From contig NZ_ATXF01000012.1 in the NCBI RefSeq assembly GCF_000421545.1, forward strand, positions 83,567-147,566: 64,000 bases of DNA, written 5' to 3'. Origin of the DNA: Agromyces italicus DSM 16388 (GTDB lineage: Bacteria; Actinomycetota; Actinomycetes; Actinomycetales; Microbacteriaceae). Within the stretch, counting starts at the first letter, position 1; the number at the start of each line of letters is the position of its first letter. Below are positions 52,440-62,970 of this stretch, in pieces. The position numbers were made by a program, and so were the translations under genes. Below the pieces are notes generated by a model that saw only the letters and a list, made by a program, of their open reading frames with translations, was not told the DNA's origin and made no database searches.

Positions 52440-53189
52440 ATGGACGAGACGGAGGGCGACGAGGCGGCCCCGACCGAGGTGCTGCGGGCGAGCCTGCTGT
52501 TCACGCCCGCGCGACCGGCGAACGCGTTCGAAGAGACGGTGCAGCGCCTGCTGCAATCGATCAGACTCGGCCTCGTGGGTCCCGGCGAGCGACTGCCCGC
52601 CGAGCGCGAACTCGCGACGATGCTCGAGGTGAGCCGCGACACACTGCGCGAGGCCATCGGCTCACTCGCCGAAGCGGGCTGGGTCGTGTCGCGCCGCGGA
52701 CGCTACGGCGGCACCTTCGTCTGCGACGAACTGCCGACCGCGCTCCCGACGTCGGCCGGCGAACCGCTCGTCGCCTCGGCGAACCTGGAGGACACGCTCG
52801 CGCTCCGTGCGGTGATCGAGGTCGGCGCGACCCGCCGTGCGGCGGAGAGCGGGTTGTCGGCCAACGACCGCGAGCGGCTCTGGCAGGCGTACGAGGAGTG
52901 CCGTGCGGCCGACGGCGAGCAGTACCGAATGGCCGATTCCCGCCTGCATCTGCTCATCGCCGAGGTGCTCGGCGCGCCGAGCGTGATCCCGCTCGTCGCG
53001 GACGTGCGCATGCGGGTCAACGAGCTCCTCGACGGCATCCCACTGCTCGCGCCGAACATCGCGCACTCGAACGAGCAGCACCGTGCCATCGTCGGGGCGA
53101 TCCTTCGCGGAAGCCCCGACGACGCAGCCGCCGCGATGGCCGAGCACCTCGAGGGCACCGAGGCGTTGCTGCGCGGCTTCTTCGCCTAG
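52440..53189 (+). CDS. GntR/FadR regulator of the amine pathway
   Basis: A 249-residue FadR-type regulator. The winged helix-turn-helix (about residues 28-98: LPAERELATMLEVSRDTLREAI, then RRGRYGGTFV) is followed by an FCD domain with MADSRLHLLIAEV and the later His-rich segment NEQHRAIV. It closes the amine operon and probably represses the divergent permease and ligase promoters through the AATGGTCG repeat. Similar regulators are named EpuRI in streptomycetes. Its stop is 1 bp away from the stop of the convergent DUF4190 gene. Confidence 0.87.
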   Translation: MDETEGDEAAPTEVLRASLLFTPARPANAFEETVQRLLQSIRLGLVGPGERLPAERELATMLEVSRDTLREAIGSLAEAGWVVSRRGRYGGTFVCDELPTALPTSAGEPLVASANLEDTLALRAVIEVGATRRAAESGLSANDRERLWQAYEECRAADGEQYRMADSRLHLLIAEVLGAPSVIPLVADVRMRVNELLDGIPLLAPNIAHSNEQHRAIVGAILRGSPDDAAAAMAEHLEGTEALLRGFFA

Positions 53190-53190
53190 C

Positions 53191-53508
53191 TCAGAGGAAG
53201 GCGAACGGCAGCATCACGAGGCCGAAGGCCGCCGCCCCGATCGCGACGAGCGTCGCCCCGGCGAGGATGACCGCGTTGAGCACGATGCCCCAGATCGCCA
53301 TCGTGCGAGCCGCCGACTCGCGCTTGAGCGCCATGATGCCGAGCACGAGGCCGACGATCGGCACGACGAAGCTGTAGCCCGCCACGATCGAGACGAGGCC
53401 GAGCACGAGGCTCGCGATGCTGAAGCCCCGCGACTCCGCGATCGGTGCGGCGGCGGGGTGCGGCTCCGCGTACGGCGCCTGGGCTGCGGTGTCGGTGACG
53501 GTGGTCAT
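53191..53508 (-). CDS. DUF4190 domain membrane protein
   Basis: A 105-residue protein with a Pro/Ala-rich cytosolic start and two membrane helices (SIASLVLGLVSIVAG and TMAIWGIVLNAVILAG), joined by the DUF4190 signature GLVLGIMALKRE. Function unknown. The ATG at 53508 follows GGAGAGCAGCC. Single gene, convergent with the GntR gene, with no room for a terminator between the two stop codons. Confidence 0.82.
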   Translation of the reverse strand: MTTVTDTAAQAPYAEPHPAAAPIAESRGFSIASLVLGLVSIVAGYSFVVPIVGLVLGIMALKRESAARTMAIWGIVLNAVILAGATLVAIGAAAFGLVMLPFAFL

Positions 53509-53658
53509 GGGCTGCTCTCCTGTTCGTGGGTGCCCGTTCGCGGGCACTCGTTGGTGGGTATGAGACCACGCTACGGTCGCGGCGCGGCCTGCGACATGGG
53601 GCTATCCCCCGGGTACGATCTGATGGATCCCACCCCCGACTCCCCCGAACGGAGCAGC

Positions 53659-54945
53659 ATGACTCTGCCCTGGACCCTGCACGGCGACGGCAAGAACGTC
53701 GCACCGGGCGAGGTCGTCGCCCCTGGCGAACGCCTCAGCTGGCCCCGCACGATCGGCCTCGGCGCCCAGCACGTGGTCGCCATGTTCGGTGCGACCTTCC
53801 TCGTGCCGATCCTCACTGGTTTCCCGCCCGCGACGACGCTGTTCTTCTCGGGCCTCGGCACGATCCTCTTCCTGCTCATCACGAAGAACCGGGTGCCGAG
53901 CTACCTCGGCTCCTCGTTCGCGTTCATCGCCCCCATCAGCGCCGCGATGGGCGCGAAGGGCATCGCCGACCCGATGGGCGCCGCGCTCTTCGGCATCGTC
54001 GTCGTCGGCGTGCTGCTCGCGCTCGTCGGCCTCCTCGTGCAGTGGGTCGGCACCCGCTGGATCGATGCGCTCATGCCGCCCGTCGTCGCCGGCGCGATCG
54101 TCGCCCTGATCGGCTTCAACCTCGCCCCGGCCGCGAAGAGCAACTTCATGCTCGCGCCGCTGACCGCGCTCATCACGCTCGCCGCCGTGATCATCGCGAG
54201 CGTCGCGTTCCGCGGCATCCTCGGGCGCATGTCGATCCTCGTCGGCGTCGCGATCGGGTACCTCGCCGCCGCGATCCAGGGCGAGATCGACTTCGCACGC
54301 ATCGAGGACGCCGCGTGGATCGGCCTGCCGACCTTCCATCTGGCGGCGAACCCGTTCGCCGACTCGGCCGTGTGGGGCTATCTTCCCGCGTTCCTGCCGG
54401 TCGTGCTCGTGCTCATCGCCGAGAACGTCGGCCACATCAAGGGCGTCGCCCAGATGACCGACCCCTCGATCAACAGGTCGACCGGTCGCGCACTGTTCGC
54501 CGACGGACTCGCGACGACCGTCGCCGGCCTGTTCGGCGGGTCGGGCACGACGACCTACGGCGAGAACATCGGCGTCATGGCCGCGACGCGCGTCTACTCC
54601 ACGGCCGCGTACTGGGTCGCCGGCATCGTCGCGGTGCTGCTCGGCCTCTCCCCCAAGTTCGGCGAGGTCATCAACACGATCCCCGCCGGCGTGCTCGGCG
54701 GGGTCACCACCGCGCTCTACGGCCTCATCGGCATCATCGGCGTCAAGATCTGGCTCGACAACAAGGTCGACTTCTCGAAGCCGGTGAACCAGTTCACCGC
54801 CGCGACGGCCCTCATCATCGGCATCGCGGACTTCACCTTCGCGGTCGGCGGGGTGTCGTTCAACGGCATCGCGCTCGGCACGATCGCCGCGATCGTGATC
54901 TACCACCTCATGAACGGCATCGCGAGGGTGCGCGGCACCGGCTGA
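53659..54945 (+). CDS. Uracil/xanthine permease family protein (NCS2)
   Basis: A 428-residue nucleobase transporter of the NCS2 family with 14 predicted helices. Family marks are LGAQHVVAMFGATFLVPILTG, FAFIAP, AENVGHIKGVAQ and FGGSGTTTYGENIGVMAATRVYS, the NCS2 signature motif. It probably imports uracil by proton symport. The ATG at 53659 is chosen because GGAGCAGC lies directly upstream; an ATG at 53623 lacks a ribosome site. Ends at a strong terminator and faces a purine permease. Confidence 0.9.
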   Translation: MTLPWTLHGDGKNVAPGEVVAPGERLSWPRTIGLGAQHVVAMFGATFLVPILTGFPPATTLFFSGLGTILFLLITKNRVPSYLGSSFAFIAPISAAMGAKGIADPMGAALFGIVVVGVLLALVGLLVQWVGTRWIDALMPPVVAGAIVALIGFNLAPAAKSNFMLAPLTALITLAAVIIASVAFRGILGRMSILVGVAIGYLAAAIQGEIDFARIEDAAWIGLPTFHLAANPFADSAVWGYLPAFLPVVLVLIAENVGHIKGVAQMTDPSINRSTGRALFADGLATTVAGLFGGSGTTTYGENIGVMAATRVYSTAAYWVAGIVAVLLGLSPKFGEVINTIPAGVLGGVTTALYGLIGIIGVKIWLDNKVDFSKPVNQFTAATALIIGIADFTFAVGGVSFNGIALGTIAAIVIYHLMNGIARVRGTG

Positions 54946-54960
54946 CGCCTCGTCACGAGG

Positions 54961-54999
54961 AACAGGGATGCCCCGGGCTGAGCCCGGGGCATCCCTGTT
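54961..54999. terminator. Strong bidirectional terminator
   Basis: AACAGGGATGCCCCGGGCT and AGCCCGGGGCATCCCTGTT are perfect 19-nt complements around one central G. It sits between the two convergent nucleobase permease genes and is followed by a T-run (TGTTT) on the plus strand. Confidence 0.92.
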
Positions 55000-55002
55000 T
55001 CT

Positions 55003-55058
55003 CAGACGCACAGACGCACAGACGCACAGGCGCTCAGGCGCTCAGACGCTCAGACGAA
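55003..55058. repeat. Seven-unit 8-bp tandem repeat
   Basis: Seven head-to-tail 8-bp units: CAGACGCA three times, CAGGCGCT twice, CAGACGCT once and CAGACGAA once. The array begins right after the terminator and its last units reach the stop codon of the convergent purine permease gene. Confidence 0.9.
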
Positions 55059-56477
55059 GAGCGACTCGATCGGTCCGCGGGCGAAGTACAGCACGAACCC
55101 GGCGCCGACGATCCAGAGGAGCGGGTGGATGGTCTTGGCCCTGCCGGAGAGGGCGTTCACGATGATCCAGCTCACGAAGCCCGCACCGATGCCGTTCGCG
55201 ATCGAGTAGGTCATCGGCATCACCGTGATGGTGAGGAACACCGGCAGCAGGACCCGGAAATCGCTGAAATCGATGTTCTTGATCTGCGAGAGCATCATCG
55301 CACCGACGAGCACGAGGGCGGCTGCGGCGATCGCCCCCGTAACGAGCGAGGTGAGCGGCGTGAAGAACATCGCCAGCAGGAACAGGGCGCCGGTCACGAC
55401 CGTGGCGAAGCCCGTGCGCGCGCCCTCGCCGATGCCGGCGCCCGACTCGACGAACACCGTGGACGACGACGACGAGGTGCCGCCGCCGACGATCGCGCCG
55501 ACGCCCTCGACGACGAGCGCCGACTTGATGCGCGGGAAGTCGCCCTTCTCGTCGGCGAGGTCGGCCTCTTCGGCGAGACCGGTCATCGTGCCCATGGCGT
55601 CGAAGAAGTTCGAGAACACGAGGGTGAAGACGATCATCACGAGCGCCAGTCCGCCGACCTTGGAGAAGTCGAAGGTGAAGTCGACGGCGCCGATGAGGCT
55701 GAGGTCGGGCAGGCTCATGATGCCGCCCGCGAAACCGAAATCGAGACCGAACGGCCAGATGAGGTTGGCGACCGCGGCGAGCACCGTTCCGCCGACGAGC
55801 GCGATGAGGATCGCGCCCTTCACGCGCAGGGCGATGAGGACGCCGCCGGCCAGGAGGGTGATCACGAAGAGCACGGTGGGTGCCGTGGCCACCGAGCCGC
55901 CGACGCCGAGGTCGACCGGGGGCGACGGGTTGCCGGTGGCGCTGACGAATCCGGCGTTCACGAAACCGATGAACGCGATGAACAGACCGATGCCGACGGT
56001 GATCGCGAGCTTCAGCTGCACCGGCACGGCGTCGAAGATCATCTTCCGAAGGCCTGTGGCGGCGAGGAGCACGATGATGATGCCGTTGATCACCACCAGT
56101 GCCATCGCCTCGGACCAGGTGACCGAGCCGACGACCGAGAACGCGAGGAACGCGTTGATGCCGAGGCCGGCGGCGAAGGCGAACGGCAGGCGGGTGACGA
56201 CACCGAAGAGCACCGTCATGACCCCGGCGGTCAGCGCGGTGGCCGCGGCGACGGCGGCGGCGTTCAGCGTGTCGCCTGCAACATCGGGCGTCGACAGGAT
56301 GATCGGGTTGAGGATGACGATGTAGGCCATCGTCACGAAGGTGACGATGCCGCCGCGCACCTCGGTGGCGTAGGTCGAACCGCGCTCGGTGATCTCGAAG
56401 AAGCGGTCGAGCGCGCCGACGGGCTTCGTGCCGGCCGGGTCGTCAGGGTCGGTCTGGGGCGTGATTGCAGTGGTCAT
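55050..56477 (-). CDS. NCS2 family purine permease (AzgA-like)
   Basis: A 475-residue transporter of the AzgA-type NCS2 family, which imports hypoxanthine, adenine or guanine. Typical parts are the start DRFFEITERGSTYATEVRGG, TFVTMAYIVILNP, GLGINAFLAF, NFFDAMGTMTGLAEEA and GGGTSSSSSTVFVESGAGI. About 13 helices. Codon use matches the neighbours. Its 3' end touches the 8-bp tandem repeat. Likely physiology is purine salvage beside pyrimidine uptake by the convergent permease. Confidence 0.93.
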   Translation of the reverse strand: MTTAITPQTDPDDPAGTKPVGALDRFFEITERGSTYATEVRGGIVTFVTMAYIVILNPIILSTPDVAGDTLNAAAVAAATALTAGVMTVLFGVVTRLPFAFAAGLGINAFLAFSVVGSVTWSEAMALVVINGIIIVLLAATGLRKMIFDAVPVQLKLAITVGIGLFIAFIGFVNAGFVSATGNPSPPVDLGVGGSVATAPTVLFVITLLAGGVLIALRVKGAILIALVGGTVLAAVANLIWPFGLDFGFAGGIMSLPDLSLIGAVDFTFDFSKVGGLALVMIVFTLVFSNFFDAMGTMTGLAEEADLADEKGDFPRIKSALVVEGVGAIVGGGTSSSSSTVFVESGAGIGEGARTGFATVVTGALFLLAMFFTPLTSLVTGAIAAAALVLVGAMMLSQIKNIDFSDFRVLLPVFLTITVMPMTYSIANGIGAGFVSWIIVNALSGRAKTIHPLLWIVGAGFVLYFARGPIESLFV

Positions 56478-56570
56478 CCGGGAACCTTCGATGAGGGACG
56501 GGCGCAGGCGCGCCCGACGGGAGGTCTGTCGAGTATCGAGTCGAGGGGGTGATGCCCGTGCGAGATGCGG

Positions 56571-56911
56571 TCAGCTGAAGATCTCGATCAGGTGATCGCC
56601 GACGATCAGGTAGATGCCGACGAGCACGGCCACACCGCTCACGGCGAAGCAGGCCCAGGCGCCGACGAGCGCGGCACGCTTCTGGCCGTCGGTGAGCGGG
56701 CTCTTCTTGGCGGCCTTCTTCGCGCGCTTCTCTGCCTGCTTGATCTCGGCGGGCGTGACGATCGTGATCGCATCGGTGAACTCGGCCGGCGTGACGATCG
56801 GGGTGCGACCCGAGGCGGTCAGCAGGCGGATGCCCAGCGAGTAGGCGGAGACCACGACGGCGGTGCCGATGAGTGCCGAGACGAACACGAGAAGGAATGC
56901 GAGCCAGTCGA

Positions 56912-56915
<4 letters not shown>
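56571..56915 (-). CDS. Small membrane protein coupled to the phosphate transporter
   Basis: A 114-residue protein with two membrane helices, at the start (WLAFLLVFVSALIGTAVVVS) and the end (AWACFAVSGVAVLVGIYLIV), joined by a positively charged cytosolic loop (EKRAKKAAKKS). Unknown family. The GTG at 56915 overlaps the PiT stop (GTGA) and has GAAGGTGAC upstream, so it is made together with the transporter and may be a small accessory subunit. Confidence 0.75.
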
Positions 56916-58105
<1,190 letters not shown>

Positions 58106-58162
58106 CGGCGTCTTTCTTGCGAGAGGGAAGAGTTCACCTGGATTTCAGGAACCCCGACGATC

Positions 58163-58639
58163 CTACGCGACCGATGCGCGCTCCGTCACCACCGTGGCGA
58201 GATCCTCGCCGAAGACGAAGGTGCGACGCACGGTGCCGCCCGCGAGCACGCCCGGAAGCCACCGCTTGGCGTCGTCCCACATCTCGTCGTAGGGCACGTC
58301 GGCGAGGGCGAACCACTCCGGGTCGAGCTCGTCGGATGCCACGGGGTCGCCCTCGAAGCGCCGCGTGACGAACACACTCGATTCCTGGCTCCACGACTCG
58401 CGGTGCGGGAAGTGGTAGCTGAGGAGGCCGCGCGGCTCGAGGTCGGCTTCGGCCACGACGAGGCCCGACTCCTCGAAGACCTCGCGCACCGCGGCATCCA
58501 CCGCCCGTTCACCCGGTTCGAGCTTGCCGCCGAGCCCGACGAAGTACCCCTCGCCGAGGCCGTGCTTCTTGCGCCCGAGGAGCACCTCGGTGATCCCGTC
58601 GCGTTCGCGCAGGAGGTAGCAGACGCAGACCTGGTACAC
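58163..58639 (-). CDS. Nudix hydrolase (MutT/MTH1-like)
   Basis: A 158-residue Nudix enzyme. The box G-x5-E-x7-REUxEExGU is seen as GGKLEPGE followed by REVFEESGL (residues 37-59). The context YFVGLGGKLEPGE is like that of MTH1-type 8-oxo-dGTP diphosphatases, suggesting a role in nucleotide-pool cleaning. The start is GTG at 58639, 3 bp after the phosphofructokinase stop, so the two genes are co-transcribed. Confidence 0.88.
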   Translation of the reverse strand: MYQVCVCYLLRERDGITEVLLGRKKHGLGEGYFVGLGGKLEPGERAVDAAVREVFEESGLVVAEADLEPRGLLSYHFPHRESWSQESSVFVTRRFEGDPVASDELDPEWFALADVPYDEMWDDAKRWLPGVLAGGTVRRTFVFGEDLATVVTERASVA

Positions 58640-58642
58640 GGC

Positions 58643-59674
<1,032 letters not shown>

Positions 59675-59861
59675 GACGCGTTGGACTCCTTGCAGGTGGG
59701 GAAATCGTCGCTGGAGCCGCTTCTTCGGGGCACGACTCCGGGAAGTCTAGCGAACCTCGACTCTGGTGAGGGTCGTTGGCAGATCGCGCGGTCGCCACAA
59801 TGCGCAAGCATCACGTCCGAGGGTAGAAGGGGGGCGTCAAGTCTTTTGTGTGAATCGGGAC

Positions 59862-59893
59862 GGGACTGCTGAAGGTTGAGTTGACTCGTGTCC
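59862..59893 (+). repeat. IS3 left terminal inverted repeat
   Basis: Begins GGGACTGCTGAAGGTT and continues GAGTTGACTCGTGTCC. It matches the right end except at a few positions. Confidence 0.85.
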
Positions 59894-60777
59894 TTATGCC
59901 GCGAGAGCGACTTCGGTTCTCATTATGGTCTCGAACTCGATGGGTGTGAGCTTTCCGAGCCTGCGCTGGCGTCGCCGCCGGTGGTAGGTCCGTTCGATCC
60001 AGATGATCATCGCGAGCCGGAGCTCTTCTCGGGTGGCCCATTTCTGCCGATCAAGGACGTTCTTCTGCAGCAGCGCGAAGAACGATTCCATCGCCGCATT
60101 GTCGCCGCACGCCCCGACTCTGCCCATCGATCCGTGCAGCTTGTGCCGGCGCAGCGCACGCACGTATTTTCGGGCACGGAATTGCGACCCTCTATCGGAA
60201 TGAACGATCACGCCACGAGGGTTGCCCCGGTGGGCGACGGCCATGTTGAGCGCATCGACGGCCAGCCGCGCCTTCATCCTCGAATCGATCGAGTAGCCCA
60301 CGATTCGGTTCGAGTACACGTCCTTGATCGCGCAGAGATACAGCTTGCCCTCGGCGGTCTTGTGCTCGGCGATATCGGTCAACCACAACTCGTTCGAGCG
60401 TTCAGCGGTGAAGTGGCGCTCGACGAGGTCATCGTGCACGGGCGGCCCGGGTCAGGGCCGCTTGCTCTTCTTCTTCGCGAACACGCTCCACAGGCCCTGC
60501 TGCGAGCAGAGACGCCAGACCCAACGTTCACTGAGCACATACCCCTGATCGGCGAGTTCGCCGCTGATCAGCCGGTACCCGAACGCCGGGTCGTCGTGAT
60601 GGGCGTCATAGGCGGCGTTGATCAGATGCGCTTCGTCCCAGTCCCGGTCAGAGACCGGCTCGGCCAACCACGCGTAGTAGCCCTGCTTCGAAAAGCCAAG
60701 CACCCGGCAGGTCACCGCGACCGGCACCCGGACGGGCGCGGTCGTATCGCAAGGTCACGGACCAGCGGGTACATCAT
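59894..60777 (-). pseudogene. IS3 orfB transposase, broken by a frameshift and a stop codon
   Basis: The DDE transposase part of the IS3 element. It starts at ATG 60777 (MMYPLVRDLA), overlapping the orfA stop, but loses frame after about 10 codons near 60730-60750. It resumes as PVAVTCRVLGFSKQGYYAWL. At 60452-60454 an in-frame TGA splits the rest after KKKSKRP; reading continues in the same frame with PGPPVHDDLVERHF. The catalytic residues are intact downstream: Asp in LWLTDI, Asp in VHSDRGSQF and Glu in AAMESFF. The TGA may come from a CGA Arg codon by one C-to-T change. Confidence 0.85.
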
Positions 60778-61079
60778 TTTGGGAGCGTCGCCTGGGAGAG
60801 ATACGCGACGGCACGCCGCATCACCTCGGCCTCCTGCTCGAGCAGACGAATCCGTTTGAGCGCTTCCCGTAGCGCGGCCCCATCATCACCGGTCGACAGG
60901 GCCCCGTCAGGTGCACGAGAAACCAGCCCCCGCTCCTCGAGTTCAACCTTCTGGATCCAGGTCGACACTGCCGTCTTCGAAACCCCGAAGTCCTTCGCGA
61001 TCTGCCGCTGCGTCGCCCCTCCCTGCCTGACCACCGCGACGACATCGCGCTTGAACTCATCCGTGTACTTCTTGGGCAT
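60774..61079 (-). CDS. IS3 orfA transposase (helix-turn-helix subunit)
   Basis: A 101-residue OrfA. The DNA-binding helix-turn-helix is in TQRQIAKDFGVSKTAVSTWI (about residues 23-42), and a leucine-zipper-like coiled coil follows (REALKRIRLLEQEAEVMRRAV). It begins MPKKYTDEFKRDVVAVV, typical of the family. The stop codon overlaps the orfB start at an AAAATGATG site, where IS3 elements normally shift frame to make the fused transposase. Apparently intact. Confidence 0.9.
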   Translation of the reverse strand: MPKKYTDEFKRDVVAVVRQGGATQRQIAKDFGVSKTAVSTWIQKVELEERGLVSRAPDGALSTGDDGAALREALKRIRLLEQEAEVMRRAVAYLSQATLPK

Positions 61080-61111
61080 GATGCTCCATCCTCCCGCACC
61101 ACACCGGATAC

Positions 61112-61144
61112 GGGTCAGGAGTCAACCAAACCTTCAGCAGTCCC
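61112..61144 (-). repeat. IS3 right terminal inverted repeat
   Basis: Read on the minus strand it begins GGGACTGCTGAAGGTT and continues TGGTTGACTCCTGACCC, the mirror of the left end. Confidence 0.85.
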
Positions 61145-61215
61145 AATGACGAGGTCGTTGCGTTGCGTCGCGAGGTCGCCCGGCTGCCGCGTGCGAACGA
61201 GATCCTGAAGACCGC
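61145..61215 (+). mobile_element. Fragment of a second IS3 orfA
   Basis: A 71-bp piece coding on the plus strand for NDEVVALRREVARLPRANE and ILKTA, the coiled-coil end of an IS3 OrfA. It is cut on the left by the IS3 copy and on the right by IS256 sequence. It is probably the other end of the debris at 61995-62148. Confidence 0.65.
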
Positions 61216-61956
61216 GCAGCACACGATGAGTACGTCGCGGACACCGCGGTTACGCAGCTCGGTGAGCACACCGGCCCAGAACCGGGCGCCCTCGGTCTGT
61301 TCGATCCACATGCCCAGCACCCGTTTCCGACCGTCCAGGTCCACGCCCACGGCGATGTGGCAGGCCTTGATCCGCACCGCACCGCCGTCACGGACCCGGA
61401 TCCGGATCGCGTCGATGTACACGATCGGGTAGACCTCGTCCAACGGACGGGAACGCCATTCCTTGACGAGGTCGTTGACGCTGTCAGTGATGTTCGCGAC
61501 GGTCTCGTGGCTGATGTCCGTCCCGTAGGTCTGCTCGAGCCACTCGGCGATGTCCCGGGTCGTCAGGCCCTTCGCGTAGAGACCGATGACCATGTCATCG
61601 AACTCGGCGAACCGGCGGGTGCCCTTCGGCACCGTCACCGGCTCGAACGTCCCGGCCCGGTCCCGCGGCACCGCCACCTCGGCCGGGCCCGCAGCGGTCT
61701 GCACGGTCTTCGAGGTCGACCCGTTGCGCGAGTTCCCCGACCCGCGACCCTCGGCCGCGTACCGCTCGTACCCCAGATGCGCGGTCAGCTCACCCTGCAA
61801 CGCAGCCTCGACCGCCTGCCGGATCAGGTCCGGCAACATACCGCCCTCACCCGTCAGCTGCACACCGTCGTACTGAGCCTGCTCGACCAGCTCAGCGACC
61901 TTCTCGCTCAACTCCGCCGGCACCGCAGGCACGTCCATCTCACTCGTCTTCATCAT
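61216..61956 (-). pseudogene. IS256 family transposase, C-terminal part missing
   Basis: About 247 codons of a mutator-type transposase normally over 400 long. It starts near ATG 61956 or 61953 (MKTSEMDVPAVPAEL) and shows the family blocks LGYERYAAEGRGSGNSRNG, IGLYAKGLTTRDIAEWL and the first catalytic Asp in VYIDAIRI. The text stops at DVLIVCC, exactly where the second catalytic Asp (normally VCCDGL) should follow, and runs into IS3 debris. It cannot be active. The next 26 codons of the open frame are unrelated sequence. Confidence 0.88.
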
Positions 61957-61994
61957 CACAGGAATCACCCTTCCGGAAGCGAACCGCTTCCCAT

Positions 61995-62148
61995 CAGAGC
62001 GACCACCAAGGCCCAGGCGCGGGCAGCGGTGTCGGCCTGGATCGAGGAGTACAACCACGACCGACGCCACTCATCGATCGGGATGATCTCTCCGATCGCG
62101 TACGAGCTGGCCCTGACCCGGCCGGTCGAGGAGGTGAATGCCGCATGA
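61995..62148 (+). pseudogene. C-terminal remnant of an IS3 orfB transposase
   Basis: About 50 codons on the plus strand reading AQARAAVSAWIEEYNHDRRH, then SSIGMISPIAYELALTRPVE and a normal stop (VNAA). This is the typical end of an IS3 OrfB after the catalytic Glu. The rest of the gene was replaced by the IS256 sequence on its left. With the piece at 61145-61215 it outlines one IS3 copy disrupted by IS256. Confidence 0.75.
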
Positions 62149-62308
62149 CCATTCCCAGTTCCCCATCCCGGCGCCAAGATGATGGCAGCGTCCTCGCCGG
62201 CGTCAAGGCCGAGCCCTCTGGGTGGCCTCCGGCCAGCCCTGACACCGGCTCCGGGCGCCGACCCGATCGCCCGTACGGACGGGGACCGGCACGCCCGATC
62301 AGACAAAA
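62149..62308. other. Non-coding stretch between IS remnants
   Basis: About 160 bp with no supported gene, probably the outer parts of the two neighbouring dead elements. No clear terminal repeat was found. Confidence 0.4.
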
Positions 62309-62940
62309 TCAGGTCTCTACGGTTTCAGGGGATTGCCGCTCGCGAGCGTAGATCTGCGCGACCGACACGTTCGCGTACTGGTCGCTGTCCAGGACCGCGA
62401 GCACCTCGGCGCGTTCGGCTGGGCTCAACGCTGCCGGGTGCGGGCGGGGTGCCTCACGCGGCCCATGGACTCTCGGTTCCGGGTGCACGATCCGGTGGTG
62501 CGTCGCACGGGACAGCCCGACCAGGGTGCACGCGGCGACGACCCCGATCAGGCCGGTCAGCGCGGTCACGGCCTCGGTCTGCCAGGCGACCCAGCGTTCC
62601 CTGGTCGTCACGCGTTCCTGGACGAGAGCTTCCAAGAACGCGACCCCTTTCCCAGCACGTCCAGCGCATCCCGGGCCTGGGCGAGCTGAGCGTCACGGTC
62701 GGTGACGGTCTTCTCCAGCGCGGCGACTTGCTTGCGCAGCTGCACGATCTCTGCCTGCTCGGGCGAGCGTGCCGGGCTGGACGGGCGGGGCCCGTGACGC
62801 GAAGCCCCCAGCGTCCTCTCCGCGATCTGGGCCCGCCACTCGGTCACATGCGAGTCATGCAACCGGTCCCGGCGCAGCACCGCACCCTTCGAACCGACCG
62901 GTGCCGCGTCGTACTCGGCCACGATCTTCCGCTTGTACTA
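62309..62940 (-). pseudogene. Decayed IS3-type transposase (orfA plus start of orfB)
   Basis: Minus-strand remains of another IS3-like element. The orfA part (from about 62940; KRKIVAEYDAAPVGSKGAVL, then a coiled coil QAEIVQLRKQVAALEKTV) lacks its N-terminus. It overlaps, in another frame, an orfB start (EALVQERVTTRERW, then AALSPAERAEVLAVLDSDQY). orfB ends abruptly after VAQIYAR, where unrelated sequence brings a stop, so the whole catalytic domain is missing. The shift between frames near 62640 could be the natural IS3 frameshift site. Confidence 0.75.
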
Positions 62941-62970
62941 GGGGCGCTCTGTCCGTAATGAGGGGGAAGG

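Larger units (their letters stand above)
59862..61144 (-). mobile_element. IS3 family insertion sequence with both ends, inactive
   Basis: A 1,283-bp element bounded by related inverted repeats (59862-59893 and 61112-61144) and carrying orfA and orfB on the minus strand in the usual overlapping order. orfB is broken twice, so the copy should not transpose by itself. No matching target-site duplication is visible (GAC on the left, AAT on the right), so one flank has probably been rearranged. The right flank is debris of another IS3 element. Confidence 0.85.

Noticed and set aside
55003..55058. CRISPR-like array
   Set aside because: Units are only 8 bp with no spacers and no cas genes nearby. 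It is a simple tandem repeat.
53526..56552. A plus-strand open frame of about 1,000 codons
   Set aside because: It runs through the uracil permease in the wrong frame and opposite the purine permease. The composition is that of a shadow frame, and both permeases are clearly real.
60452..60454. Selenocysteine recoding at the in-frame TGA of IS3 orfB
   Set aside because: The site is not an active-site Cys/Sec position in IS3 transposases, no SECIS-like fold was evident, and the same gene carries a frameshift. A nonsense mutation is simpler.
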